The notes below the pieces were generated by a model, which was not told the origin of the DNA, did no database searches, and was given only the letters and a program-made list of their open reading frames with translations. Below, piece after piece: positions 39,119 to 49,115 of a DNA stretch of 64,000 bases; the first letter of the stretch is position 1; each line of letters starts with the position of its first letter. The DNA is taken from NCBI RefSeq assembly GCF_000214725.1, contig NC_015574.1, positions 1,624,001 through 1,688,000 of the forward strand, in the 5' to 3' direction. The position numbers and the translations under genes are program-made. The stretch is from Methanobacterium paludis. Its GTDB lineage: Archaea; Methanobacteriota; Methanobacteria; Methanobacteriales; Methanobacteriaceae.

Positions 39119-40351
39119 ATGAAAGCGGATGCAATAAAAATCGTTGACGGAGTATACTGGGTTGGAGTACTGGATTGGGATTTACGAAATTACCATGGAT
39201 ACACTCTTAACGGAACAACTTACAATGCATATATTGTTTTTGGAGATGAAAAAGTAGCTATCATAGACAACACTTATCCTGGAAGTTCTGCTCAGCTTTG
39301 GGGAAGAATCAAGGATGCATTCAATGAAGAGGGCCGACCATTAAAGGTGGACGTGATCATCCAGAACCACGTTGAAAAGGACCACAGCGGCGCCCTAACA
39401 GAAATCTGCAAAAAATTCCCAGATGCACCGGTTTACTGCACGCAAACAGCAGTTCAAGGATTAAAGAGACATTATCCTTCACTTGAGGGTGTTGACTTCA
39501 GGCCTGTTAAAACAGGAGATACCTTGGATCTTGGAGGAAAAGAACTGGTATTTCTCGAGGCCAAAATGCTCCACTGGCCTGACAGCATGTTCACAATGCT
39601 CATGGAGGATGGGATACTATTTTCAAACGATGCATTCAGCCAGCATCTCTGCCTCACAGAAAGGTTAGACAGTGAAATTCCAGAATATGTTATAATGGAT
39701 GCTTCAGCCAAGTTTTATGCCAACTTACTAACCCCACTTTCAGGACTTATACTCAGGAAATTTGATGAAGTAAGCAAATTAGAATTACTCGATGAGATAG
39801 AGATGATCGCACCGGCACATGGCCAGATCTGGACAGACCCAATGAAGATAATAGAAGCTTACACCAACTGGGCCACAGGCAAATGTAAGGATAAGGCAAC
39901 AATCATCTATGATACAATGCATGGATCAACTCAAAAAATGGCTCATGCCATTGCAGAAGGTTTAATGAGCGAGGATGTGGATGTTTCAATGTACTTCCTC
40001 CATGAGGATGAACGAAGCGAAATCGTAACGGATATTCTGGAAAGTAAAGCGGTTTTATTTGGTATTCCCACAATGTTCAACGAACCGTACCCCAGTATCG
40101 GTGATTTAATCTTCTATTTAAGGGGTTTAAGCTTTAACAGGACAGGTTTAAAAAGAAAAGCCGTTATCTTCGGTTCAATGGGATGGGCCGGTAAAGCTGT
40201 CAACAAGCTGGCAGATGAGCTTGAAAAATGTGGATTTGAAGTATATGACAACTACGAGGTTAACTACGTTCCAACAGAAGAGGAACTTGATAAGTGCTAT
40301 GAAATTGGTAAACAGCTTGCCATAGAAATTAAGAAAATGGGTGAAGACTAG
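39119..40351 (+). CDS. fprA: F420H2 oxidase, flavodiiron protein
   Basis: 410 aa, ATG behind a strong GGAGG. The enzyme reduces O2 to water with F420H2 and protects the anaerobe from oxygen. The N-terminal metallo-beta-lactamase domain has [11 protein letters not shown] (His-x-Glu-x-Asp-His diiron ligands), [11 protein letters not shown] and an APAHG motif at 230-235. The C-terminal flavodoxin domain from about 257 starts [20 protein letters not shown] (FMN phosphate loop) and includes FGSMGWAG. No rubredoxin domain. It is followed by a small gene (40431-40844) that may be co-transcribed. Confidence 0.94.
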   Translation: MKADAIKIVDGVYWVGVLDWDLRNYHGYTLNGTTYNAYIVFGDEKVAIIDNTYPGSSAQLWGRIKDAFNEEGRPLKVDVIIQNHVEKDHSGALTEICKKFPDAPVYCTQTAVQGLKRHYPSLEGVDFRPVKTGDTLDLGGKELVFLEAKMLHWPDSMFTMLMEDGILFSNDAFSQHLCLTERLDSEIPEYVIMDASAKFYANLLTPLSGLILRKFDEVSKLELLDEIEMIAPAHGQIWTDPMKIIEAYTNWATGKCKDKATIIYDTMHGSTQKMAHAIAEGLMSEDVDVSMYFLHEDERSEIVTDILESKAVLFGIPTMFNEPYPSIGDLIFYLRGLSFNRTGLKRKAVIFGSMGWAGKAVNKLADELEKCGFEVYDNYEVNYVPTEEELDKCYEIGKQLAIEIKKMGED

Positions 40352-40430
40352 ATTAATGATATTTTAATACTAGTTGAGTAAAGGAATTAGGAATGAATAA
40401 AGGAATTGGAATTAAATGGGGGTTATAAAA

Positions 40431-40844
40431 ATGAAAACTTTAGAATTTGACAGCCGACTGGACTCAAGGAAAAAATTGATGGCAATTTTATTCTGGACAA
40501 ACCGTAAAACTGCCAGAACTGAAGGTTGTGCACCTTTTCTCATTAAAAAGATATCAACAGAAGAGAAAACTTATACACCCGAAGGAAAGAAGCTTCTGAA
40601 ATTAACAGACGAAATTATGGACCATATTATTGAAGATATTGATAATGGTAAGCCCATTGAGTTTGAGATAAGTATGGGGAAAGAGTTCATAAGAGCACAG
40701 CTTGAAGGAAACATTTTTTCTGTGTCAACCGAGAAAAGCGGTGAGATAGAAGATGAGATCATAGAAAAATTAGAAACCGAACTTACAAAAAAATATCCCA
40801 GCGTATGTTCTTCATTTAAACCACGTGTAACTCCTAAGAGTTGA
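40431..40844 (+). CDS. Hypothetical protein, 137 aa
   Basis: Not recognised. Soluble and charged. RLDSRKKLMAILFWTNRKTA at the N-terminus is basic; the middle (FEISMGKEFIRAQLEGN) looks like beta strands; the C-terminus has a helical EKLETELTKKYPS. The start at 40431 is chosen because TGGGGGT at 40417 lies at ribosome-binding distance; an in-frame ATG at 40416 overlaps that site. It follows the F420H2 oxidase by 79 bp on the same strand. Confidence 0.65.
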   Translation: MKTLEFDSRLDSRKKLMAILFWTNRKTARTEGCAPFLIKKISTEEKTYTPEGKKLLKLTDEIMDHIIEDIDNGKPIEFEISMGKEFIRAQLEGNIFSVSTEKSGEIEDEIIEKLETELTKKYPSVCSSFKPRVTPKS

Positions 40845-41128
40845 TCTAAAAAATCAACTAGCAACCAATCCTATAAAACCAGCAAATTAATTCTATAGAT
40901 TCCAAAAAAGTTGATAGAACCTGTATCCCATAAAAATATTCAATAAACATCTGATTAATTTCTTTTTATTTTCTTTTTATTTTCAATTTTTGAATAGTTT
41001 CATCAGAATAATCAATCAGAATAATCACATCTTGAAACAAAAACAAAACAGGATCTTATGAAACAACATCACTAAAACGCAACAAATACATCTTTAAAAG
41101 AAATGAAATTCAATAAAAGCTTTAATTT

Positions 41129-41527
41129 TTAAGCTTTTATGGCTCTTATTATGTCTCCATCTGAGATTATGCCCTTTATCTCATGATCCTCAATAACTAC
41201 AAGCTGGTTTATTATCTCATTTTCGGATCCAAATTCATTCATCTTTTGAACCGTGGTTAAAAGGTCGTCTTCTGGGCTTACATATACAACATCTTTGACC
41301 ATAACCTTTTCAACAATGGTTCCGAGTTCGTAGTTATCTAATATAAGGTTGTGTCCTAAATCTGTTGCTGTTACAATCCCTACAAGTATATCATTATTAT
41401 CAACAACAGGAAGCGAGCTCACCCTGTGCTTCATGAGTTTTTCAAAGGCAAAAACAACATCTTCACTTGGTGGAACAGTTATAACGTTCCTTGTCATTAC
41501 ATCTTTAACTTTTAATTTCTCCAACAT
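41129..41527 (-). CDS. Two-CBS-domain protein
   Basis: 132 aa, essentially two CBS motifs ([19 protein letters not shown] and [19 protein letters not shown]), forming one adenosine-nucleotide-binding Bateman module. ATG 41527 is preferred over GTG 41536 because GGAAGTGA precedes it well. The start lies within the end of the 2-phosphoglycerate kinase gene (23-bp overlap in another frame), so translation is coupled. It may sense adenylate charge or SAM for a partner. Confidence 0.85.
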   Translation of the reverse strand: MLEKLKVKDVMTRNVITVPPSEDVVFAFEKLMKHRVSSLPVVDNNDILVGIVTATDLGHNLILDNYELGTIVEKVMVKDVVYVSPEDDLLTTVQKMNEFGSENEIINQLVVIEDHEIKGIISDGDIIRAIKA

Positions 41528-42428
41528 CTTCTTCACTTCCGTATGTCTTTGTAATATGTTCTATCATGGAGTCTATTGTTGTTGTAACATCAATATTTTC
41601 AACAACAGGGACATGATTCTTAATTGCCAGGCCTTCAATATATTTGTGTGTTCTTCTGATTGCCCCAAAATAGTTCATATAACGTTCAAGAGGCCTTCTC
41701 GCCCACATTTGCCTGCATCTAGAGTAAAATCTTCCTTTATGTATTTCTTCATCTTGTAGGGTTAAAACAAACATGGACACATTACTTTTACTCACTAACT
41801 CTTCTTTGATGAACCCTGGTACTATGTGAACTCCCTCTATAACTATACTTATACCCTCTTTGAGGGCCCTTTCTATGACTGCCTCAACACCAACACTCAC
41901 AGTATCAACATGGTCACGAAATCCAATTAAAACCTCATCAGATTCTGGAGGGGTAGGTATCCTTAAAGAACTAAAAGCAGTGTAACTCGACTCATATAAA
42001 GTTGGTAAAAGCTCTTTGGACACGATTTTACGCATTACTTCCCTTATCATGTCTGTGCTTATCATATTTCTTATTCCAAGTCGGTTTGCAAGTTCAAATG
42101 CAATTGAAGATGTTCCAACACCAGAAGCACCACCAATAAGTATTATAAGAGGTTCTTTACATTTTCTAATACTTTTCCAAAGCCCATATTTCTCTGCTAT
42201 TTCCTTATCTTCTTCTCTGAGTTTTTTTAGGACTATTCTTATGAGATCATCCAGGTTTATCAGATCAACGCCCTCACTTTTCAGGTGAGCTTCTATCTGG
42301 GATGCAAAAGTATAAGCCTTGTTAGGATCCATTTCAGCCCGGGTTAAAGATCTGGCTAAAACTCCTTTTGAAAATGGTTCCTCATATTTTTTACCGCTTA
42401 CTTCTCCTTCAACCATTATCAATTTCAA
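41505..42428 (-). CDS. 2-phosphoglycerate kinase
   Basis: 307 aa. Makes 2,3-bisphosphoglycerate from 2-phosphoglycerate and ATP, the first step to cyclic 2,3-diphosphoglycerate, a methanogen solute and phosphate store. An ATP-cone-like N-terminal domain (about 1-85, [17 protein letters not shown]) is followed by a P-loop kinase domain with [19 protein letters not shown] and [10 protein letters not shown]. Start is TTG 42428 behind GAGGTGAG. Overlaps the CBS gene downstream. Confidence 0.88.
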   Translation of the reverse strand: MKLIMVEGEVSGKKYEEPFSKGVLARSLTRAEMDPNKAYTFASQIEAHLKSEGVDLINLDDLIRIVLKKLREEDKEIAEKYGLWKSIRKCKEPLIILIGGASGVGTSSIAFELANRLGIRNMISTDMIREVMRKIVSKELLPTLYESSYTAFSSLRIPTPPESDEVLIGFRDHVDTVSVGVEAVIERALKEGISIVIEGVHIVPGFIKEELVSKSNVSMFVLTLQDEEIHKGRFYSRCRQMWARRPLERYMNYFGAIRRTHKYIEGLAIKNHVPVVENIDVTTTIDSMIEHITKTYGSEEDVGEIKS

Positions 42429-42460
42429 CTTCTCACCTCAAAATAGGATACTGAGCACAT

Positions 42461-42470
42461 TATATATTAA
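42461..42470 (-). promoter_or_regulatory. TATA box of the 2-phosphoglycerate kinase operon
   Basis: Reads TTAATATATA leftward; expected start near 42440, just before GAGGTGAG. A palindrome AGGTTAACCT (42494-42503) stands about 25 bp upstream. Confidence 0.5.
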
Positions 42471-42569
42471 TCAACATTGAAACACAATTGATTAGGTTAA
42501 CCTCATTTAAATTATTGTCGGTTTTAACCCGGATATAAACTTAAAAAATAAAAAACTGTTGATTGGATA

Positions 42570-43241
42570 TTAAAGACTTATGATCTGGGTATTTACCTTT
42601 GTATCATCTTCATCAGAATCTTCCACATTTATTAAGCATGCAAATCCCTGCGAGAGTTCACCAGGATTAACAACTTTAGTATTACCAATCTCATCTGTGG
42701 CTCTTGCTTCGTGTATATGGCCGCAAATATTTAAAGATGGCTGAAACTCTTCTATTACCTGCCTGATAGCTTCGCTACCTACATGATCACCAGAAGGGAT
42801 GAGATCTGCCTTGGTTCCTTGTGGAGGGGCGTGGGTTACAAAAAAGGTTACTTTCTGATCCTTTATTTCTTCCATGGCCTTCTTGGCCTCATCATAGATC
42901 TGGAACTCCTCAAATTCCAGGGGAGTGTTGAAAGGTGTTGGGTTTGAACCTCCAAATCCACATATGCCTATATTTTTAATTACAACACTTCTTCCATGGA
43001 TATTAATGGCATTTGAATTATCTATTTTACCATAAATACCTGCAGGGTCACAGTTACCAGGTATTGTAAGAACCGGTGCTCCGAATGAACTTATTTCATT
43101 CAGTATTTCTTCTCCCAGCTCTGCAGGTCCGAAGTTTGTTATGTCTCCTGCCAGGATCACAAGGTCAACATGATTTTTTTTTAGATAATTCAAGAGCTTT
43201 TGATATTTACCGTGTAAGTCACTTACTGCAAGGATCTTCAT
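42570..43241 (-). CDS. Metallophosphoesterase (YfcE/MJ0936-like)
   Basis: 223 aa. Calcineurin-like fold with all metal motifs: SDLHGKYQKLL, LAGDITNFG, GNCDP, THAPPQGTK and CGHIHEA. ATG behind GGAGG. The native substrate is not predictable. Monocistronic by spacing. Confidence 0.88.
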   Translation of the reverse strand: MKILAVSDLHGKYQKLLNYLKKNHVDLVILAGDITNFGPAELGEEILNEISSFGAPVLTIPGNCDPAGIYGKIDNSNAINIHGRSVVIKNIGICGFGGSNPTPFNTPLEFEEFQIYDEAKKAMEEIKDQKVTFFVTHAPPQGTKADLIPSGDHVGSEAIRQVIEEFQPSLNICGHIHEARATDEIGNTKVVNPGELSQGFACLINVEDSDEDDTKVNTQIISL

Positions 43242-43397
43242 GATAAACCTCCTTTAAAACTTTTATAATAAAAGTTCCCCATTTAAACCTGCAGTATCAA
43301 ATAAGAACTTAATTCAGTTTATTAAGTAATAAAAACTGAAACTGAATGAAAACTGCAAATTTAAACAAGAAATGATAAAAAAAATTCGAATTTTTTT

Positions 43398-43934
43398 TTA
43401 ATCCATCTGCTCTTTGAAGAAGGGGGATATTTCTTTTAAACTGTCTTTTATGTGTTCATCATCCCCATAAATTACAACAATTTCGTCGTTTTCAAATTCC
43501 ATTATTACATTGTGATATTCTTCAATTTCCTGAAGTCTGTCTTCTGAAATTGGCTTTTTGAAAGTTATTCTTACCATTGAAAATCCAGATGGGGCACCCA
43601 CAACAAATTTAGATTTTTTCTCGCCTAATTTATATAATTGTTCGCCTCGAGAAACTTTTTTGAGCTTTTCCATCCACAGTTCTCGATAATCATCACCCTG
43701 CTTTTCTGCAAAGTCCATAAGAGTTATCTGGACAGAGCTCATAAATTCATTTATGCGTTTTACCTCTTTATTTCTCTCAGGATCAGTTGGATCTACTTTG
43801 TAGAAGTTTATTAAGGTTTTGGCCATCCTTATATCTTCTATCACGGCTTGAGATATTTCAACACCTTTCTTCTTCAGGTCTGTTAATAAATCAACAAGCA
43901 CCATCCATGTCTGTTCCATGGGTAAACTATTCAT
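43398..43934 (-). CDS. DUF2096-type methanogen protein
   Basis: 178-aa soluble protein. The helical N-terminal half (MEQTWMVLVDLLTDLKKKGV, VIEDIRMAKTLINFYK) is followed by a beta-rich C-terminal half (SGFSMVRITFKKPISEDRL, VVIYGDDEHIKD). I recognise it as resembling DUF2096, an archaeal family of unknown function. Start ATGA overlaps the stop of the upstream small gene, so the pair is translationally coupled. Confidence 0.7.
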   Translation of the reverse strand: MNSLPMEQTWMVLVDLLTDLKKKGVEISQAVIEDIRMAKTLINFYKVDPTDPERNKEVKRINEFMSSVQITLMDFAEKQGDDYRELWMEKLKKVSRGEQLYKLGEKKSKFVVGAPSGFSMVRITFKKPISEDRLQEIEEYHNVIMEFENDEIVVIYGDDEHIKDSLKEISPFFKEQMD

Positions 43935-44197
43935 AGGTGTCCTTCCAGTATTTTTTTGGAGTTGTAATTTAATTTAGCTTCTGCTTTTTTTAACTCTTCT
44001 TCTATTTCTTTTACATCCTTGTATGAATCTAGAAAAATAACGTGATGACTTTCTGTGCCGCTTATATTTAAGATTGCAATATTATCATCTTCTTTAATGT
44101 TTTTCTTCTCAATTGAGGCTTTATACTGTACGAATGGACCATATTTTTCAGGTAGTTCATTGTATTTGAATACTCCAACAAGACTTGCAACAAACAA
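43931..44197 (-). CDS. Small conserved archaeal protein (possibly DUF749)
   Basis: About 88 aa. It starts MFVASLVGVFKYNELP if read from TTG 44197, which AGGGGTG precedes at a good distance; an in-frame GTG at 44206 would overlap that site. Beta strand-rich, with ILNISGTESHHVIFLDSY in the middle and a C-terminal helix. The sequence style resembles DUF749. ATGA overlap with the DUF2096-type gene indicates a common function, unknown. Confidence 0.65.
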   Translation of the reverse strand: MFVASLVGVFKYNELPEKYGPFVQYKASIEKKNIKEDDNIAILNISGTESHHVIFLDSYKDVKEIEEELKKAEAKLNYNSKKILEGHL

Positions 44198-44376
44198 AAG
44201 AAACACCCCTTTGTTTTTGAATTATTTTAAAACGATTTGTTTTAAACGAAATATTTTAAGAATAGATTAATTTTGGTTTTTAGAATTTAAATTTTTTTGG
44301 TTAAAAATTTAGACTAAAAAAAAGTTCCAGACTAAAAAATTTAGATTTAGAAAAAAAGAAAGAGGGAGAGAATAAA

Positions 44377-45273
<897 letters not shown>

Positions 45274-45285
45274 ATTGATTCCTCC

Positions 45286-46179
45286 TTATTCGAGTTCTCC
45301 GGTTTCCCAGTTGTATCCGACAAGTTTGTCGAATCCTGTTCTTTTCATCATTGTCTGTAGTTCTTTGAGTGCTTCTGGGAACTCGTGGGTTGTTGGTGGT
45401 AATTCAGTTAATCCTACCCTTTTCCTGAGTTCTTTTGTTGCTGAGTTTATTGGCACACCGTGTCCTGTTTTGAGAACAAATGATCCTGTTGCTTTGTGGG
45501 CAGGTGCCATGTATCCAGCTTTAGCTGCTTCATTTCTTACAGCTTTAACAATGTCAACAATTTTTATGCCTCTTGGGCATCTTTCCTGACATTCGTAACA
45601 AGTTGTGCACATCCATATTGTGTCATCAGATAATACATCGTCTTTAAGACCCATGACGGCTCTTCTTACAACACTTCTTATCCTGTAAGGTGTTCTCCTT
45701 CCGGAAGGACATGCTCCGGTACAGGTACCACACTGGAAACAGATTGCTACTGTTTCTGCACCAGCGTCCATTATCTGCTGTTTAAAATCTGTATCTATAT
45801 TTTCACGGGTTATAACATCAGTTTCTATTCCTTCGAGTAAAGTCATACTACCACTCCTTTCGGTTTTGGTTTTATCAGATTTATTTTCCTTTTCTGTAAC
45901 TGTTTCTGGCTCTGTTGATTCAATCTTTGTTTCTGACTCTTTTTGTTTTTCTGTTGTCTTTGGTACTTCTTCCTCAGTTTGAGGGTCTTTGATTGTTTCT
46001 TTCTTTTGCGTGACTGATTCTGTGGTTTCGGTTTCTTCAACAGTTTTCTGTTTTTTATCTTCCACTGCTTTCTCTGTTTTCACTTCTGAATCTGATTGTT
46101 CCACTGAATTCTCTGCTTCTTCTTTATCGGGTTCTTCGTCCCCGGTTAACATTTTTTTTAAGCGTTTTAGGGTTTTCAT
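45286..46179 (-). CDS. hdrC: CoB-CoM heterodisulfide reductase subunit C, with N-terminal acidic extension
   Basis: The canonical part (about 186 aa, from the internal ATG at 45846, MTLLEGIETDV) has two [4Fe-4S] motifs, CFQCGTCTGACP and CTTCYECQERCP, that pass electrons from HdrA to HdrB. The frame stays open 111 codons further upstream to ATG 46179. This extension is low-complexity, almost only Glu, Lys, Thr, Ser, Val, Asp and Gln, and likely disordered. A TATA box lies upstream of the longer start, so the extension is transcribed, while a strong AAAGGAGTGG precedes the internal start. Both long and short HdrC may be made. The long form is given here; family lengths favour the short one. Confidence 0.88.
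   Translation of the reverse strand: MKTLKRLKKMLTGDEEPDKEEAENSVEQSDSEVKTEKAVEDKKQKTVEETETTESVTQKKETIKDPQTEEEVPKTTEKQKESETKIESTEPETVTEKENKSDKTKTERSGSMTLLEGIETDVITRENIDTDFKQQIMDAGAETVAICFQCGTCTGACPSGRRTPYRIRSVVRRAVMGLKDDVLSDDTIWMCTTCYECQERCPRGIKIVDIVKAVRNEAAKAGYMAPAHKATGSFVLKTGHGVPINSATKELRKRVGLTELPPTTHEFPEALKELQTMMKRTGFDKLVGYNWETGELE
45851..45860 (-). promoter_or_regulatory. Internal ribosome binding site for the short HdrC
   Basis: Reads AAAGGAGTGG leftward, four bases before ATG 45846. It is stronger than anything before ATG 46179 and decides the choice between long and short HdrC. Confidence 0.7.
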
Positions 46180-46832
46180 TCTTGCTCACACCCTGATTGT
46201 TTTATGTCTCTGTGTGAAAACTTATAATTTCCATGTTTTAGGTGTGATGAATGCTACATATATAGGTTGTGTAAAAATCAGCAACTGTAACCTTTTTGGT
46301 GACAGTGCTTTCCATCAAACTTTTCCCTGCTTCAAATTGGAAATCATTTCAAATAGTGATGTTTTGCAGATTCTCTTATATTTTTTCTAAGGAAAAATTC
46401 CTTAACAAGTCCTTACAGGGTGATTTGATGCTCTATACCAAAAAAATCATTCCACCCTTTTAAATATAATAAATGATAGTATCATGTAATAAAATATAGA
46501 TAGAAGTGATGATAAGAAAAATACAATGTGAATGTGGCGAAAAAACCTTGAAGGCACGGATACTGTCAAATTGTGGGAGCTATTTGAATACTCATAAAAC
46601 TAGCGAGTTTATAGGAGTTTCAGGGTTTATTTAGAGTTGTGGAGCTTGGATTTGTATTGAGGCAGGGTTAGTATTTCCTATTGATCTTAGTTGCAGGTAA
46701 TATCTCTACGATTTGAGGAAGAAATACCTAAAAAACGTGGAAAATTTTTGATATGGGCATCAATAGTTGTCAGGATTGTTGCTCTGTACTTACCTAGTTA
46801 ATATAGTGCTATGCCTGATATGAGTGATCATC
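46180..46832. other. Gene-poor spacer upstream of hdrCB
   Basis: 653 bases. Contains the hdrCB TATA box, an inverted repeat AAGGAA-AAA-TTCCTT (46389-46403), and a short frame 46509-46634 (41 codons, begins MIRKIQCECGEK, a CxC pair) with weak support. The T-rich run near 46375-46388 may be part of a terminator or promoter. Confidence 0.4.
46256..46266 (-). promoter_or_regulatory. TATA box of hdrCB
   Basis: Reads CCTATATATGT leftward. Expected transcription start near 46235, upstream of ATG 46179, so the mRNA includes the whole extended frame of hdrC. Confidence 0.55.
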
Positions 46833-46991
46833 ATGAGTGATGGATTGATTTTATTTATAATCAGTATGGCTTACGTAGTTACTTTAGCATACTTTCAAAA
46901 TAAGAAATGGGAGAAAAGACGGAAAGACATTATTATGGGAATTAACGCCATAATTTGGACTATGATAATGATTGCAGCATTAAAATTATGA
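46833..46991 (+). CDS. Small two-helix membrane protein, 52 aa
   Basis: ATG behind GAGTGATC. Two hydrophobic helices (residues 4-20, LILFIISMAYVVTLAYF; and about 34-50, INAIIWTMIMIAALKL) flank a basic turn QNKKWEKRRKD, so both ends would be outside and the loop inside. No homolog recognised; could be real or chance. Confidence 0.45.
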   Translation: MSDGLILFIISMAYVVTLAYFQNKKWEKRRKDIIMGINAIIWTMIMIAALKL

Positions 46992-47314
46992 TTATAAATG
47001 GATAAAGTTGAATGGGCTGTTCTTAAATTAAAATCAATTTCTAAACGTCTTTTAAATTTCTTTGAAATTGAAGGACACTTCTCGAAAATTTCGCACCTAC
47101 AGTTACAATTTTCAATAAATATATTTTAATCTTCCGAATTTAGTTAGAACACTACATAAATCTTTAATCTATTTTCATTTTGTTGAATCAAACGATTAGG
47201 AAAAACTCTTTTACAAGTTCATCATTATAATATTTACATAGAAAACTTCATGTTTTTAATTCACGTTCTTTGAAATAAAATATTAATATTATACACATGA
47301 CATTTGGAGGTACC
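46992..47314. other. Intergenic stretch
   Basis: 323 AT-rich bases. An open frame of 43 codons at 46998 has no ribosome binding site and is not called. A short inverted repeat AATTTC-TTT-GAAATT lies near 47055-47069. GGAGG at 47306-47310 serves the next gene. Confidence 0.35.
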
Positions 47315-48046
47315 ATGATAGAAGTTACACTACACGACGGCCCTGCAAGACTTGGAAAATACGAAGATATAAAAACGCCAGCAATACTCAAACCAGACGA
47401 TTCATTACCATTTATAAAAGACGAACCAATGCCTTACAACGTTCCAAAATCCATGGCTGAGTGGTCTGTCAATCAAACAGTTGCAAACGCTAAAAAAAGT
47501 GATGAACATGGATTGAGTGTTATTCATGGCTCTAAATATCCTGATTTAAGGGTTAAATGTGCTAATGAACTTGAAAAACTTGGAAATAGTGTTTTAATGG
47601 TTGCAAATTCAGAGAAGCTTTTGGAAAGGCCCATGGATCTGGTTGAGATTCTTGTGAAGCTGAGGGAAGGCCTAAACCCAAATTCTGCAATTTATTTCCC
47701 ATTTGCAGATGCTTCATTCATCCCGCTTCTGGCTTATCTGGGTGTGGACTTTTTTTCAGAAGACATATGTGAGTTCTACGCTTATTTAAAGGTCATTATG
47801 ACCCCAACAACAAAATATGACCTCAAAAAGTACCATATATTTGATATGAACTTTGAAGAGCTCAAAGAATACAATGAAAAAACCATGGACTTCGTTTTGA
47901 GGGAAGTGCGTGAAAATATCAAAAATGGAACTCTCAGAAACCTTGTGGAAGAAAGGTGCTGTTCATCTCCAGAGGCAATGACTGCTTTAAGAATATTAGA
48001 CAGGGATTATCCTGATTTTTTAGATAGATATACTCCTATCTACTGA
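47315..48046 (+). CDS. Archaeosine synthase/tRNA-guanine transglycosylase-like single-domain protein
   Basis: 243 aa. Resembles the domain of ArcS/TgtA-related proteins: EVTLHDGPARLGKYED at the N-terminus, YFPFADASFIPLLAYLGVDFF in the middle and a YPDFLDRYTPIY end. It lacks the PUA and other C-terminal domains of full archaeosine synthase, so it is either a split component or a paralog. Start 47315 is chosen because GGAGG precedes it; ATG 47297 lies before that site. The role is probably in G15 modification of tRNA to archaeosine. Confidence 0.72.
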   Translation: MIEVTLHDGPARLGKYEDIKTPAILKPDDSLPFIKDEPMPYNVPKSMAEWSVNQTVANAKKSDEHGLSVIHGSKYPDLRVKCANELEKLGNSVLMVANSEKLLERPMDLVEILVKLREGLNPNSAIYFPFADASFIPLLAYLGVDFFSEDICEFYAYLKVIMTPTTKYDLKKYHIFDMNFEELKEYNEKTMDFVLREVRENIKNGTLRNLVEERCCSSPEAMTALRILDRDYPDFLDRYTPIY

Positions 48047-48283
48047 AATCTCTGAATATCTACTGAAATCTTTTAAAACTAGTCATTTTTTTAAATTTTT
48101 AAGTATTTATTTTTTTAAAAAATATTGAAATTTCTAAAAATTAATCTTTAAAAACTGTTAAAATATCTAAAAATTCGTTTTTAGTAAAAAAAACTGTTAT
48201 AAAGTTCTAAAAAAGAAATAAAAAGAGCATTCTATTAAAAAATAGCAACTGATGTTTTAATTGTTAGATATTTAATTCCTTGT

Positions 48284-48862
48284 TTAATCCTTTTTAATTG
48301 AAGAAACCAGATAATGGTACGGACTCACATCAGCAGTTTCCAGTACCTCAAACCCATATTGATTCAATATACTTTCCACATCTGATGGGCTAATCCTCAC
48401 CTCAAAGGGCGGACCTCTAACTGATTCTATTTTTTTAAATTCAACCAGGGCAAATATGCCTTCAGGTTTTATAACCCTTCGAATCTCATTCATTACCTCT
48501 TCAACTTCATCTTCTGCAACAAAGCCGTGCATAACATTGGCCATAACACCAACATCAATAGAGTTATCTTTTAAAGGTAATTTTTGGGTTAAATCTGCAA
48601 CCTTTGCCTCAATATTGGTTATTCCTTTATCCTGAACTTGTTTTTTCACTTTGTCTATGGATTCTTCATAGACGTCCAGAGCATGAACCTTACCTTCTTT
48701 TCCAACAATAGAAGATGCTACTATTGAGATGTAACCGTCACCGCAGCCTGCATCCAGGAATGTATCTCCAACTTTTAAACCAGTTTTTTCAAGCACTGTT
48801 TCAGCACTTAGAACATCCTTACTAGATTTACCGTGATGCTTGTGTCCTTGTTTATCAGACAT
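48284..48862 (-). CDS. Class I SAM-dependent methyltransferase
   Basis: 192 aa. FLDAGCGDGYISIVASSIVG is motif I, VHALDVYEES the acidic motif, and DVGVMANVMHGF the post-motif. A His/Lys-rich N-terminus (KQGHKHHGKSSK) is unusual. UbiE/Methyltransf_11-like; substrate unknown. ATG behind GAGGCG. Confidence 0.8.
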   Translation of the reverse strand: MSDKQGHKHHGKSSKDVLSAETVLEKTGLKVGDTFLDAGCGDGYISIVASSIVGKEGKVHALDVYEESIDKVKKQVQDKGITNIEAKVADLTQKLPLKDNSIDVGVMANVMHGFVAEDEVEEVMNEIRRVIKPEGIFALVEFKKIESVRGPPFEVRISPSDVESILNQYGFEVLETADVSPYHYLVSSIKKD

Positions 48863-49115
48863 ATTTTATCGCCTCTTCAAATTAATGAATACATTGAAAT
48901 TTTTAAATTGGTATGATTATGTTTAAATAAATATGTTTAACTCTCTTTTTTACGTTTAATAGTTTATCTTAATATTACTATTAATAAAAAGTTTAATAAA
49001 AAAAAGAAAATAGCTGAAAAGCTATTTTCAGCCCACAATATTTGCCATAGATTCCTGTTTTAATTCCTGTTTTAGTGCGTTCTGTTTATGCGGTCCAAAA
49101 ACATTTTATTAATAT

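Noticed and set aside
42494..42503. AGGTTAACCT palindrome upstream of 2-phosphoglycerate kinase as a DtxR site
   Set aside because: Only part of the TTAGG-N4-CCTAA pattern is present (CCTCA on one side), and 10-bp palindromes are common in such DNA.
45989..46390. 133-codon plus-strand frame, Ser/Val/Phe-rich, antisense to the hdrC extension
   Set aside because: Its composition follows from the repetitive Glu/Lys/Thr codons on the other strand and it has no ribosome binding site.
46509..46634. 41-codon frame with a CxC pair, possible zinc-ribbon remnant
   Set aside because: Too short and no supporting context; mentioned only in the spacer entry.
46998..47129. 43-codon frame in the gap before the ArcS-like gene
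   Set aside because: No ribosome binding site, no recognised motif; length expected by chance.
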